Shown here one piece after another: positions 12,901-24,984 of a stretch of 64,000 nt of DNA. Every line of letters begins with the position of its first letter. The first letter of the stretch is position 1. This DNA is from Populus alba (lineage: Eukaryota > Streptophyta > Magnoliopsida > Malpighiales > Salicaceae): contig NC_133295.1 in assembly GCF_005239225.2 (NCBI RefSeq), forward strand, positions 5,952,001-6,016,000, in the 5' to 3' direction. The position numbers and the translations under genes were made by a program. Under the pieces are notes generated by a model. It worked only from the letters and a program-made list of their open reading frames with translations, had not been told where the DNA came from and made no database searches.

Positions 12901-14418
12901 GTCTGGATGCCTGTGAAGAATGCTGGAGTTATATTAATTTAAAAATTATGAGTAAATTCTACTAGCTTTTTAAGATAACTATAGATAGTAGCTGTGAATT
13001 TGCTTACTTGAAATGTTAAGAAAAAAGCAGAGATGTTAACTTGATGTTTTAAGAACTCTGCAAATAGAATTTCTAAAATGCGGTGAAGCCCTATTCAGTA
13101 CTCTTTATACCATCAACAGTCAATATGTGATCTATAGTAAAAGTTTGATCTCCTAATTTTACTAGGTGAAAATGCAGAATATGAGAACAGTTTCTGTGCT
13201 TTGTAAAAACCTTCCCAATTGGGTATTGCTATTAGCTACTTGAATTGGTGAAAATGCAGAAGCCCTAGCTTTTGTTCTGTTCTGGGGACCTCTTATGGAC
13301 TTGTAGCAGTGGTTGACCGATGTATGAACTGTTTAGGTGCCTGTTAGGGATCAGTTGGTGATGAATCTCTTCCCTATCAAATGTCTCTAGCTTATTAACT
13401 CTAGATGGGTATCATTTTGTTATTTATTTCTTGAGGTTGGCCTTTATCAACCTAAAGGTCCAGCCTTCTCTTCTTGTGATACATGTCTCTGGATTTTCTT
13501 ATGTTGTGAAATCATCTTTTGTACCGTGCTTCTTGAATTTTCTAGACATTTGACTTTAACTTTTGTTTACTGCTAACTTTTGCTATGGACATCTTTGTTG
13601 CTATCTGACTAGTTTTTTTTTTTTTTTTTTAACTCCTGTTTATTGTAGTTCAATTCTATATGTGGAGGGGAATCTGGAGACAAAAGTCTTCACTGATCCA
13701 ATAACTGGTCTTGTACGACGTATAAGAGAAATTGCAGTTCGTCAAAATGGTACGTTCACATCTGTAGTCCCTTGATTAAAAATGAGGAGCAGGCACTATG
13801 ATCTTGTTGTTGTTGTTGCTGTTGTTATTTCTATTCTTTCCCAATTTTGTGTTTGGGATTAGGATGCAATTGATGAATTTCTTTTACAAAGATGGAGATT
13901 TGTTAATCATTAAGATGGATATGCTACTTTCTGTCAATATGCATATCTATACATACAGACTCCTCCTGATAAAAACGTGCATGACAGCAAAACTGCTGTC
14001 TGATAATTCAATGGGATCTGCTGCATCAGGTGGCAAATTCTTGTCGAGGCATCTTTCTTTTACTCTTCTATTGATTTCTTGGATTGATGATGAATTATAA
14101 AAATAAACCTACAAAGCAATTAATAATTCTTTTATCTTTTGAAGCACTGGTAATTACTATACATTGCCTTTTTTGGTCGAGTAAAGTTCTGTAAGGTTTT
14201 TTTTTTTTTTTTTTTAAGAAAAAAAGACTAACTGGTTTCCTTTATTCTTGTTGGATCTAAAGAGGTATTCTCTCTGTAGTCAACCTCTTTCGACCAGATT
14301 AGAATCTGTGAGATTAACTTTATTTTTGGACTTTGCAGGTCGGCTTGTCTTTCTGGGAAAAGGTGCCAATGATCAGCAAGCCAGTTCATCGGAGTTGAAA
14401 GGTCTTGGCTATTACTAG
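9921..14418 (+). CDS. MTSSB: Single-stranded DNA-binding protein, mitochondrial
   Basis: Four exons: 9921-10217, 10451-10677, 13649-13749 and 14339-14418. All junctions are GT-AG and in frame, giving 234 residues. The protein binds single-stranded mtDNA during replication and repair as an OB-fold oligomer (family knowledge). The N-terminus MANSMAVLSRRLYRSLLSSN is basic, Ser-rich and free of acids, as expected for a mitochondrial presequence. Residues 30-90 are a low-complexity Thr/Ser-rich linker. The SSB/OB domain starts at AILVGQVGQHP (about residue 100). It includes the conserved aromatic segment AVQWHRVSVY and YVEGNLETKVFTD, and closes with RLVFLGKG near the C-terminus. The acidic C-terminal tip of bacterial SSB is absent, as is usual for plant mtSSB. 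Intron 2 is unusually long (2,971 bases) and carries a three-copy tandem repeat. The ATG follows a short (CA)n tract. Confidence 0.93.
10678..13648 (+). other. Large mtSSB intron 2 (outside the tandem repeat)
   Basis: Apart from the tandem triplication, the intron holds no recognisable gene or transposon domain. A purine-rich block (GAGAGGGGAGAAAGATAAAG and similar) lies at 11900-11990. A T-run precedes the acceptor. Confidence 0.6.
12246..12831. repeat. Three tandem copies of a 202-base unit in mtSSB intron 2
   Basis: The phrase CTAGTTTCTCAAAGCAAGAA starts at 12255 and recurs at 12457 and, as CTAGTTTCTCCAAGCAAGAA, at 12660. The following sequence also matches across the unit. Periods are 202 and 203 bases, and the third copy ends after about 181 bases, near TCGTTATATAT. 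Copies differ at only a few positions each, so the expansion is fairly recent. Confidence 0.9.
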
Positions 14419-15569
14419 AAGCGTAGCTAGAACTGCTCAAGTATTAACACAAGACTGGCTTTCACATTTGTAGTTATTTTCTCAGTTTGTTTCAAGGTTA
14501 ATAGAGGTAGAACAAATGTGAAATTTCTATAACATTGCGTGACGTTAGCATGGGAGGTCTGGGAATTAATAATTATTTATTTTCATTTGGCAATTGATGC
14601 GAACTGCTAGCAGTTTCAAGGTATGATGGTGTGGCTCATGTGGCTACGTTTCTGGCATTTTTTCACAACTTTTGCAATAAGCTCTTATTTAAGATTTGGG
14701 TCGTGCCTCCTCAAGAACAGCATCTGGTATCTCTGCAATTTAGGGATTATTTGTAACTGTATTCCAAACTGTTTTTTTTTTTTTTTTTGAAAAATAAATT
14801 ATTTAAAATTAATATTTTTTTATGTATTTTTATCATTTTGATTGTAATGGTGGCTACTGATATGGGTCACGGTGGCGGCAGTGTAGGTGGTGGCTAGGTT
14901 AGGAATAATAGGGTTTTTGTATGTTGAGGGAGAGAATATGGGGAAGAATTTTTTTTTATTTTTTTTTCTTTGGCCTCCCCTCGTGTGAGATTCCTTCACC
15001 ATTTTATAGTTTTATAGGTAGTTTATTTTGTTTTTTTCTTTTCAATTACTTAGTGATGAAGAAAATCAAATTAACTTAGATTATTATTTTTCTTGAATTT
15101 TTTTATCTCCTTGTCCGTATATTTTATTTTTTATTTTTTTATTTTTTGTATTGTGATTTTTTTGAAAAATAAAACATTAATAATGTCTCAGAAGAATTAA
15201 TAATGATTTTGAATTGTATGTATTAATAGTTGAATGTGTTAATAATAAATTTTTTAATTTTAATTTTTTTCTAAAAGACACTAAAAAGTTTTTAAAATAA
15301 TTTTTTTATGGACCTAGTGATCCGATGTATTTATATAATTAATTATATAAGTTTACCTCATGGAAAGTGAAATAAATAATTAAAAATAATTGATTTTTTG
15401 TATCATTAAAAAAATAAATTATTAGTTGTTGTATTTTATTGTGTAATTGACAAGAAGATAGTTACTTGTAAATTATTTATGAGAAGATAAGCACTTGCTA
15501 TGAAGATAAGTTGATGAAAAATAATTATTGGTGAAAAAAAAAAGTGCCATACTAACAATTCATGCTTAA

Positions 15570-15571
<2 letters not shown>

Positions 15572-15614
<43 letters not shown>
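15572..15614. repeat. (AT)n microsatellite
   Basis: About 43 bases of near-perfect alternating TA, broken once near the 3' end. Confidence 0.95.
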
Positions 15615-15623
<9 letters not shown>

Positions 15624-16417
15624 GCATTGTAATAACTTTCTTCGAAGTCCTAACTTTGGCTAATCGTTGTGCTTTCCAGAATTTTTCACAGGAATATTTA
15701 GTTCTTAGGATGAGTCCCAATTCCAAGTAGGTGCTTAAACTGGAAATTGGACTGGCTTGTTTTTTTTTTGTTCCTGATATCATCAAGCATTATTAAAGTT
15801 TCGTTTATTTGCTAGAAAGTAGTTTTTTTAAAAAAATTAAATTTTTAAAAAAAATAAATTATTTTTTCGATGTTGGGTAGTGTAATGAAAACTAAGTTGG
15901 AAAACACTTTTCAATATTTGGTTATATCATGAAAAATGAGATGGAAAATAACTTATTAATGTTTTATTTTTTTTAATTTTATTAAAATAATAAGGAACAA
16001 GTCTTACAAATTAAAAAGTTGAATGAGAATGAAATTGAAAAAAAATATAATTTCATAAATTATCTCAAATAAAATAAATAATAATCAAAATAATAGAGAT
16101 CAAATCTAAAAAATTAAAAATTAAAAGATGAAGAAAATAAAATAATAATAATTAACATTTCATAAATTATTTCAAATAAAATAAGTAACAATCAAATGAA
16201 TAAAGATCAAATTTTATAGATAAAAAATTTCAATTAAAAAATGATAAGGGAAAAGCAAATAACAATTATAAAAATGAGGACCAAAGTTAATATAAAAATT
16301 AAATTCTAAGGGATAAAATTGAAAAAAAAATATTAAAAACAATATATATATATATATAAATATATATAGCAATTAAAAGTTTGAAGATTAAATTTAATAA
16401 AATCAGCAAATATTATG

Positions 16418-16630
16418 ATATTTTTAAATTTTTCATAACTTTTAGAAAATATTTTCCGTTTAAAATAAAAGAAAAACACTTTTCCTGAAAACTAAGCAAA
16501 AAATTTTCTATTGACTGAAAAGTGTTTTCTGTTAACCGAAAAATATTTTTTTAACCATTTTTCTAATAAAAAATAAACACATGAAAATTTTTAAAAATAG
16601 TTTCTCAAAAATCATTTTTTAAAAAAACAA
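16418..16630 (-). repeat. Dispersed repeat, inverted relative of the 34.4 kb copy
   Basis: The words ATATTTTTAAATTTTTCATA, AAATATTTTCCGTTTAAAAT and AAAGAAAAACACTTTTC occur here. Their reverse complements occur in the corresponding order at about 34390-34520. The internal CTGAAAAGTGTTTTCTGTTA also resembles parts of itself inverted. This fits a small non-autonomous DNA transposon. Ends were not fixed. Confidence 0.6.
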
Positions 16631-17881
16631 ATATAGTCTATAAGCGAATGGATTCATCACAAGAAATTTTGGTGTGTCCTTTCACTGAAAATTGATCCAC
16701 TATATTCTCATCATATTGAGAAGAGCCATTCTAAATGGAGAGAACACAAGGTTGCTTTTCTTATGCCTTGATTTATGCTTCTTCAAAATATTATGTTGGA
16801 TTTATGTTGTAATTTGTTTTAAATTTGTGTGTTCTTATAGCTTAGGTTTTTTCTTTTTAAGAAAATATTGAAGGGATTTCTAAAGATGTTTATTTTGATT
16901 TAATGCTAAATCCACTAGATGAATGAGTCAGCTCAATTCACTCATTATCAAAAGAGAGGTCATGCAAAGGATAGATAAAATCTCCCTCTTAGAATAGAGT
17001 AGGGGAGTTTTATGATGTTGTGACGCTATCAATAGCAAAATACGATGACAATTGTTATAATTCAAGACTTTAAATATCAAAACCATCAAAAATATAAAAA
17101 ATATATATCTAAAATATTTAATTTTCAATTCAACTCTTATCTCATTTATTAAAAATTTATTGCAACTTTTTATGTACAAAACAAACTAAAATTATTGTTG
17201 AATACAAAAAAATTAATTAAGAAAATCATTCCCTTTAGATAGAAAAAATAAAATAAACAAGCATAATAATACAAATGAAGAAAAGAAAAGGATTTAAATT
17301 AAATTAAATAAGAAAAATATCAAAAAATATTTATTTATTTTTTAAAAAAACTCTTGTATTAGTCTCTCTGATTTTAAAGAAACATAGTCCTCGAGTTTAG
17401 ACCTCACTAAGAAACCATCATCCAACACAAACATCATTTTGGGTGTAGGATATTTCATTATGGATCCTATTTTTCTAAAGGTTGTTTCATTATAGGTTTC
17501 ATAACATTTTTATGCAGGTAACCTTATCATTTCTATTTGAGAATGTATAGAATATATTTTTTAATTCACGTAGGGTGATGAATCATCTCTTAATTACTCA
17601 AATACTTTTATATAGTTTATGTTATATCAAATGTTTTCATATTTGTTACCCTTATTAGAACAATATATGTTAATGATTAAAGCATAACATTTATATAACA
17701 TAACATAATGATTTTAAATCTAAGTATTGCTTGCACAATCATCACGTGAACTTTTCTGTAGATATATGTGATCTTTCCATATGAGATTTTTTTGCGAATC
17801 AATTCAATATACATATTATCTAACAAAAACTTGCATATTAGTTTAAGGTTACATAAATACCTCAATTTATAAGAGCAACTG

Positions 17882-17923
<42 letters not shown>

Positions 17924-18627
17924 AATATTTAGAAATAATATTTTAATATATTAAAAATCTCGTAATTATAATAATTTTATAATTTCTTATTCAAAATATT
18001 ATTATTTTATAGATTTTATCTTTACTCTAAATTCATTAATCAAATATAAAAAATATTAAAAAAAAACATTTATTAATAAAAATTATATTTTACATAAAAA
18101 AAAATACAATATTACATACAATCAACCGATTAGCTTCATAACATATTCACTAACATTCTCAACTTCTTTAGCTGTATTAGTTCTCCTCCTCTTACGCACT
18201 GGAATTACTATCTTCATGTATGCTCAAAATTCCGTACTGATTTTTATTCTCCATCATATATTTAAGATCTTGGTTATATTCTTAAATTCCCCATGTTGCT
18301 TTTTACCTGTTTTGCTTTGATGAATACCAGCTATGGGATGTGAGTAAATCAAGGATTGTTTTCAATATAATGAGCATGAAAAGAGATCTTGGTTTGTGGA
18401 TTTTTTTTCTCAAGTATATCCAACAAAATTAGCCCGAGAAAGTGATGATTGTTCTATGAAGCTCTGGAGCATTAATGAGGTATGTTCTTCCCATCTCTTT
18501 TTTGCTTTGTAATTGTTTAGGAGCCCTAAAATCTGACTAGGAAGAATGTTTCCAGCATTAATCAAGGCAACTTGAGTTAAAATATCATATTGCTGCATGA
18601 TGTTTCTTTTACTTTATATGTTTATTC

Positions 18628-18886
18628 TTTTTTTTTTTTTTGGATTAACGTGGGTGTCCGGGTCAACTTGCGCGCACCACGACTAATCCCATGACCCACT
18701 GAACATCCTGCAAGCCCAGTGAACAGGTAAGGCATCGCGGGGATGACAGGCATACCACATAAGAAGGACCCAATAGAGACAATAAGGAAACAAACTCTCC
18801 AGCCCCACTCCTACTGGGACTCGAACCGAAGTTCGAAGGAAGGAGAGCTGCCCCAACAACCACTGAGCCAACAACCTGTTGGTTAC
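18628..18886 (-). mobile_element. tRNA-derived SINE (Salicaceae type), reverse strand
   Basis: On the reverse strand it starts near GTTGTTGGCTCAGTGGT (18860-18880, A-box-like) and has a B-box-like GGTTCGAGTCC at 18827-18817. It ends in a poly-A tail (T-run 18628-18641). Its last 90 bases (TTCACTGGGCTTGCAGGATG, then CGTGGTGCGCGCAAG) match the tail of the plus-strand SINE at 42.8 kb. The region is GC-rich against its surroundings. I see no clear target-site duplication. It is a transposon and not a functional tRNA gene. Confidence 0.85.
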
Positions 18887-19697
18887 TGCTCAAGATTTTG
18901 AAATTCTTTCTGTGATTTGCTTAATAAAAGCTTATGCAGTTCACATCTTTTTGCAGAAAAATAGTATCAGCACAATCAGGAACATTGCAAATGTCTCAGC
19001 AACAACGAGTTTGATTGAGGCAGCGTCGTCTATGGAATGATTATAATAATCTTGAAGAATTTTATTGTATTTTTATGTTCAATGTCAAACTTTGTTATTA
19101 ATGGACTCTAATAGTGAAAATATTCTATTTTTGTTGTGTTTATTATTGTATTTCATTTAATTTAATTTTTATTTTGTTATTTTTCTCTAAATACATTACG
19201 AATATACTTTCCGGAGGAACAATGTTATGAAATTTTAAGAAATGAAACAATTTTCTGAATTTTTGAGCGGTGATTTCTCAACATTAAATTATATGTTCTG
19301 GTGATGGATGCTCAGACATTTGGCTTCTACGGAGTAGTAAAATCGAAGAAAAATGTTTTTTGTTTTATACAAGGATCAAGTGCAGATTTTAAAGCTAATG
19401 CTAGGACCGATGTTGATAAGAAAACAGATAAGATGCTTCCTTTACTGGAGATGGAAATGATAATACTCCAAAAAAAAAACTTCGTAGCAAACAAAGTGAA
19501 AAGAAAAACGTGTTTGTTCACTGAATCCATGCAGGCAAAGGACTTCCAATACATAACTTGGGGGTTTACCATAAAGAATTTACTCGCAACGAGTTTGCAT
19601 ACAAATAATCTTTACAGAATAGAAACCATCCTAGATTTAACATGGAGCTTGACAAAGAGTTGTTAAGAGCTGAAAATACAGACAATATGCCTCAATA
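18887..19697. other. Intergenic DNA and likely 3' flank of the ENT1 gene
   Basis: No protein domain is recognised. The open frame at 19301-19666 (+) has a composition like UTR sequence read in the wrong strand. The stretch adjoins the ENT1 stop codon, so part of it is probably the ENT1 3' UTR. Confidence 0.5.
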
Positions 19698-21663
19698 TCA
19701 GATGACCCAAAACCAAGCTACAATTGATCCAGCAGCAAGGCCAACCACAAGGTACAGCACTATCACAATTCCGGCAGTCTCTGCCTGCCGTAAGGGGACA
19801 ACCTTGGGAGCAAGAATCATCAGAACACTAGTCAAATAGCCATTTGTAAGCCCTAAAAGACATGTGAGTATTGTTACTGGGATCTCTGTTCGAAAGAATT
19901 TAGGACCGTGCAAGCAACCAAAGAAGAGAGGATAGAACAGCAATCTTACAAAACAACCACCAATGGCAATCTTTGCATTCTTTAAGAGATAGACAGCAGT
20001 CAAAGACTTGCCAACCAAGTCAAACACATTGTAGCCAGCAATGAGGATGATTGAGTACCAGTCCTTGAGAATCTCAGAGTGCACATCCTCCGTTATATAT
20101 CCTGGGAATATCGATAAAGTTACAACATAGATGATGACAATTCCAATCCCATACCATTGGACACTGCAAACAATCTCCCACAGGGTTGACCGCCAACGAG
20201 CTCCAGTCAAGGAACCTTTCTCCTCTTCGTCCTCATTCACTGCCTGAATTTTCAAGTCAGCATAGTACTTCATAATTGGCAGTCTATGTGCCAAGTTGTA
20301 AAAGACAAGGCAGATGGCCATAACTACAATTCCAACAGCAAAGTAGAGGTTCGCACTTTTTCGCAAACCATGGGAATCTTGTGTATATACAGCTTTGGTT
20401 AAAATTCTTAGAATTGAAACAAGGACCCCTGCATTTAACACTTACACAGTTAAAATTGTACTTTGAAAAATTGTAGTTTCATTGCATGATTAGTCAACAA
20501 CACATAGATAATCATTACATCCTATCCTAGTAGCACATGATTAAGATCTAGCATATATAGGAAACACACTGATGATTGCAGTAGATACTAGGTAACTCTT
20601 AATTAAAAACATGCTCAACTGTTCCAGCATGAGACAAACTTTCCTTATAATTCCAAGTTTCTTCAAAGGAAAACGATGAAGTTGAAAAGGCCCTTTTTGT
20701 TTGCTTCTAACGCTTATCATAGGGTAGATTGGTTAGGCAACCAAACCATCCAGTTTTCTTGCTATTTAAGGTCACAAGTCCAATGAAAAACGATTACATC
20801 CTAAGGTTTGCATTAGTGTTTGCTTAAAGGAACTGCCTATTAAATTTTAATAGCATCATAACATACAACATTTCGGCTCACAATTTGCACAGGCAACTAC
20901 CATTACATGGTAAATCATCACACTAAATTTAACTACAATCTTAACCAATCTTAATAGAAACAAAAACAAACTTCCAAGTTCATATCTTTATCAATTATTT
21001 AATTCGGCAGTAATCCAAAAACGAAACCCAGCAATTAATTATTATGATCCTTGTAAACTATATCTACAATAAATCAAGAAAGATTTAGAAAACAATTCAA
21101 GAAATAGTACCAGAGGCCGCAGTGCCAGCAACAACGGCTTGCATATACCTCTCAGGCAATTCACCAGCAGCACCAATAAGTCCACCTTGGACTAAAGCAT
21201 CCGCCATACCCGAAAGTGCCAAAGCCCCAACAGTAACATAAAACCCATCATACAACCCGACCCGACCCTTAATATAAACAGCATCCATAACAGGAACAAC
21301 CAAAAGAGCCACAATAAAAAGACCCAAACCCAGATTAATTCTCAAATACGCATCAGATTTATGTGCATAAAAAAGGATGATTACTACAAGACACGCCAGG
21401 CCCACGAGCATGTAAGCAACGGAGAAGATGCGATCAACTGAGACATCTGGGTAGATGTAAGAGAAGTAATCAACGGCTGTGATGAATGCGTTCCATGGAA
21501 GGAGGAAGCCAAGGCCTAGAGTGAAGTAGATTATGTAGGCTAAGTGGAACGTGTCTTTCGGGATTTTTTGTTGGGAGATGGTGCTGTTTGTGGTGGTGGT
21601 GGTGGTGGTGGTGGGGAGGAGGAGAGAGGATTCAGTGTCCGGTTCTGTGGTGGTGACTCCCAT
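19698..21663 (-). CDS. ENT1: Equilibrative nucleoside transporter 1
   Basis: Two exons: 21663-21111 and 20428-19698, joined through a phase-1 GT-AG intron. The product is 427 residues. The chosen Met begins MGVTTTEPDTESSLLLP; an ATG 96 bases upstream would add a basic Pro-rich stretch that AtENT1 does not have, so I left it out. ENT1 proteins move nucleosides across the plasma membrane with proton coupling (family knowledge). The sequence shows about 11 hydrophobic segments. The first is YIIYFTLGLGFLLPWNAF, with the conserved LPWNAFITA motif. Later segments include YFAVGIVVMAICLVFYNLAH, then the loop GSLTGARWRSTLW, TLSIFPGYITEDVHS, and the conserved ENT tail GLTNGYLTSVLMILAPKVVP and SIVAWFWVI. 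The central loop is acidic (VNEDEEEKG). A poly-Thr run near residue 18 comes from a (GGT/ACC)n repeat at 21592-21613. It closely resembles AtENT1 over its whole length and looks intact. Confidence 0.93.
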
Positions 21664-23493
21664 CGGGTACGGTTTGGGTTTGGGTCTGGACTCTGGGGTT
21701 CGATGAGAGAGAATTGTGTGCGAAGGATTTCCTTTTTCACGGATTTGTTGCGGTGTCACAGATTTGAAAGGAGTATTTATTAATGCGTTCCGTAAGGAGG
21801 AAGAAGTTGATTTTATTTTTCCTGTAATTAATTAACTTTAGTCGTGAGATGCGTGGCTTGTGATCTGGTTTTTCTTCTTTTAGTATTAGGAGGAAGAAGT
21901 TGATTTATTTATTTTTTTCTTCTGTAATTAATTACCTTTTTTCGTGAGATGCGTGGTTTTGAATTTTAGATTTTTTCATTCTTTTTATGTGGACATTAAA
22001 TTTTAATATTTATTTAATTAAATTAATTTTTAAAAATTATAATTTAACCTCTAGATTCTAATTTCTTTCAATTAAAGTCTATATTAACTTTTAAAAATTA
22101 ATTTTTCTTGCAACTACACCCTTAATAAATTCAAATAAACTTTGAAGAAATTTAATTAAGTCCTTAAATATTTAATTTTGAATTTTACTTTTCAAATTGA
22201 ATTTTTTTTTTTAATGGAGCCTTCATCTTGAAAATAAACTATCAAATTTTTTTTTCTTATATATTTAATCTTTATTAACCAATTTTCGAAAATTTCTTAA
22301 ACGTTTTTGTATATTCTTTTCATTAATATATTTTTTTATTTTTGTATTTTTTTCTCTTTTTTTGTTTTGTTTATGTTGAATTCCAAATATGGATAACAAC
22401 AAGGAGCACATGAGCCCAATAATGTAAACCCAAAGTTAACATTTTAAAAAAAAATTAAAGTAGAGTATATTTTAAGTAATTTTAAACAAGTAGTTGATTG
22501 TCTTAAAATAGGTGTGGATCTTAATAGTCGAAAATAAAATAATTAAGTGTGAATTTTTAATTGGAGTAAAAATTTGGATGAAAGAAAAAATTAAATAAAT
22601 AATATGTATGGAAAAATGAGAAGTTTTTTTTTTTTTTTTAAGGTTAGTCATTAATGAATTAGATCAATTTCAATATCAAATTATATCGGGAACAAAGAAA
22701 AATACCTAAAAATATTAGAGAGGCAAAAAGGAGTGGGAAAATTGTAAATAAGCTGAAAATTCCATCTCTTTCTCCTTATAACAGGCTGATAACCATGGAA
22801 GCTAAAAGGAGAGCTTCCTTCTTCTCCTCTTCTTGTTTTTCTTTCAAAATTTCCCCATGAAATCAAACTTTAGGGTGTGATGAGAGAGATTAAAAGAGTG
22901 TAAACATCTAAATACAAGAAATTAATGAGAAAAATCAAGTGAGAAAAGTGGGGTTTAAAGAGAAAAACTAAGAAAATAGAAGGATGAAGAAGAAAATTAT
23001 GGTAGAAATTCATCAGGGAAGCATTTAGAGTAAACAAAATTAACCGGTAAAGTGTTCTACATCCCATTATCCAAGTTCTAATGAAATTAAATGAATTTTG
23101 ATAAAAACTTCCAAATTTTGATTTGGAGTTTTTGGATGAAAATTAAGGAAAGTGTAAAATTGATGTTAATTAATTCTATTGGGATGAAATAAGTTGGGAC
23201 GGGCACATATATTTTGGAGTGTGATTGCAGTTGCTTTTTAAAGTGTTTTTTTACTCGAAAATACATTCAAATAATATTTTTTATTTTTAAACTGGGAATT
23301 TTGATGAAGAAAACTTGATTTTTTGAGGGTCTAAGGGGCTGGCCAAGTTAGGAGTAAAAAGATAATTGTTTTATTTAGTATAAATGCTTATAAATTGTAT
23401 GAAATTGATGTGTATTATTAATTTATTATCATGATGATGTTTGGAAAAGAAGGGATTACCTTATCAAATTTTATCTTAGACTTAAATGATAAT

Positions 23494-23616
23494 AAAATTA
23501 AGTTTAATGTACGAAATCAATGTTTTGTAAGACTTGATCAACAATAAATTTAACCTTTTATATATATATATATATATATCTTACATTAATAAATTTCGTA
23601 CATTAAACTTAATTTT
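23494..23616. repeat. Perfect 24-base inverted repeat, 75-base spacer
   Basis: Positions 23494-23517 and 23593-23616 are exact reverse complements (left arm begins AAAATTAAGTTTAATGTACG). The spacer contains a short (TA)n run. A MITE or a foldback relic is the likely explanation. Confidence 0.85.
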
Positions 23617-24938
23617 ATATATCTTAGTTGTTAAAAGAATTATGGAGGATGCAGGATTTGACATCCTAAATTTAGAGGAATTAGGGTTCGAAACCTTTGA
23701 ACATCAAGGGTGCATACAACGAGCTAATTGCTTTTTAATTTTTTAAGAAATAACAAAATTAAAAAATACGAGACCAAACTAAAAAACCATGAAAAAACTA
23801 GGTGGTCGTATTAAAATTAATATAAAAAGTTGACTTTAATCTTTTTACTTTGTAAATTACCTATTTTCTTGTCTCCTTTAGTTTTTTTTTTTTTAAAAAA
23901 TTATGTCCAACTTATTTTATCTCATTTTTTTTTATCCCTATTTCAAGATAAAAGTAAGATAATTATCGGATTCTATTGGTAGAAAAAATAATTATTGATT
24001 GGGACTGATCTTAATGTCAACAAATTTCATTTGATGAGAGGAGTTCCATTGAGTATTTTTTTTTGGCTTCAAGTTGTATGAAATAATGGATTTATCTTGC
24101 AAAAAGTTTTTAGATTTTAAATTGATATTTATTTTTTGGATGTATTTTGGTTTATTTGAAAGCATAATTTACTTTGATGTCTAAGATGTTGTTTTAGGTA
24201 TTTTTTTGGTCAAAACAATAATAGAAAAATGGAGTTTTGGGTGTAAAACACCCCTTTCCTCAGTTTTCACCAATCATCTTGTTGTTAAAATCTTGGCACA
24301 ACAAGTGACGACTTATTTTTTTTTTCTTCAAAAAAGCAAGGGTGGATGAACTTAAAAAAAAAAAAAAAAAAAAAAACAATAACAAAAGCTATGCACGCGG
24401 GCTTTGGGTTGGCAATCCTTCGCGAATGTATTTTTTTTTGAATTTTTTTTTCAATTTTCTCCTTCTATATTTGTTTTATTTTTAATTGATTTTCATAATT
24501 TATTTTATTTTTTTTTTCTATGAAATTATCGCAGTATCAAATAAACATCTTGTTTATTTTGTTAGTGCTTGATTTTACGTATATTTTTTTTTATTATTAT
24601 TTTTATCATCCAAAATTAACTTTGGAACTCATCAAATTTATTGGGTTATATCATGTTAACCCCTATATTATTTAAATTTTTTTATTTATTAGAAAACATG
24701 TAAGTAGCACCTAACTTTTTTTTATTTAAAAAATTTTGATATAGCCCAAAGCTTAGCATAAATCTAGTTACAAACTAAAAGTAAAATGAATTTAAGCAAA
24801 GCAAACCCGCCATCAATTGGGAGCACCTAGTACAAAATATCTAATTTGTTTATCCTACCGGTCCCATTTCTTCATTTTATTTTTGTATAAAACAAAAAAT
24901 AAAATCCAGCATTAAAAGATCCCACCTATTTTTTTATG

Positions 24939-24941
<3 letters not shown>

Positions 24942-24983
<42 letters not shown>
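24942..24983. repeat. (AAT)n microsatellite
   Basis: About 14 uninterrupted ATA/AAT triplets. Confidence 0.95.

Positions 24984-24984
<1 letters not shown>

Larger units (their letters stand above)
14419..18627. other. AT-rich intergenic DNA with microsatellites and old repeats
   Basis: No gene is supported. It holds (AT)n at 15572-15614 and about 17886-17920, T-runs at 14197-14215 and 14772-14788, and a dispersed element at about 16418-16630 listed separately. The A-rich, slightly gene-like sequence near 18170-18600 has no domain I can name. Confidence 0.55.

Noticed and set aside
14228..14440. 70-codon minus-strand frame
   Set aside because: Antisense shadow of mtSSB exon 4.
15436..15786. 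116-codon minus-strand frame
   Set aside because: Composed largely of a translated (AT)n repeat and AT-rich flanks.
18780..18880. tRNA-like A and B boxes suggesting a tRNA gene
   Set aside because: No complete cloverleaf follows; the sequence continues into a SINE body with poly-A tail and matches a second copy elsewhere.
19301..19666. 121-codon plus-strand frame
   Set aside because: No family resemblance, and it lies in the likely 3' UTR of ENT1 on the other strand.
24742..24772. Possible third Helitron end (CTAGT after AGCATAAAT)
   Set aside because: No hairpin precedes the CTAG, so the evidence is too thin.
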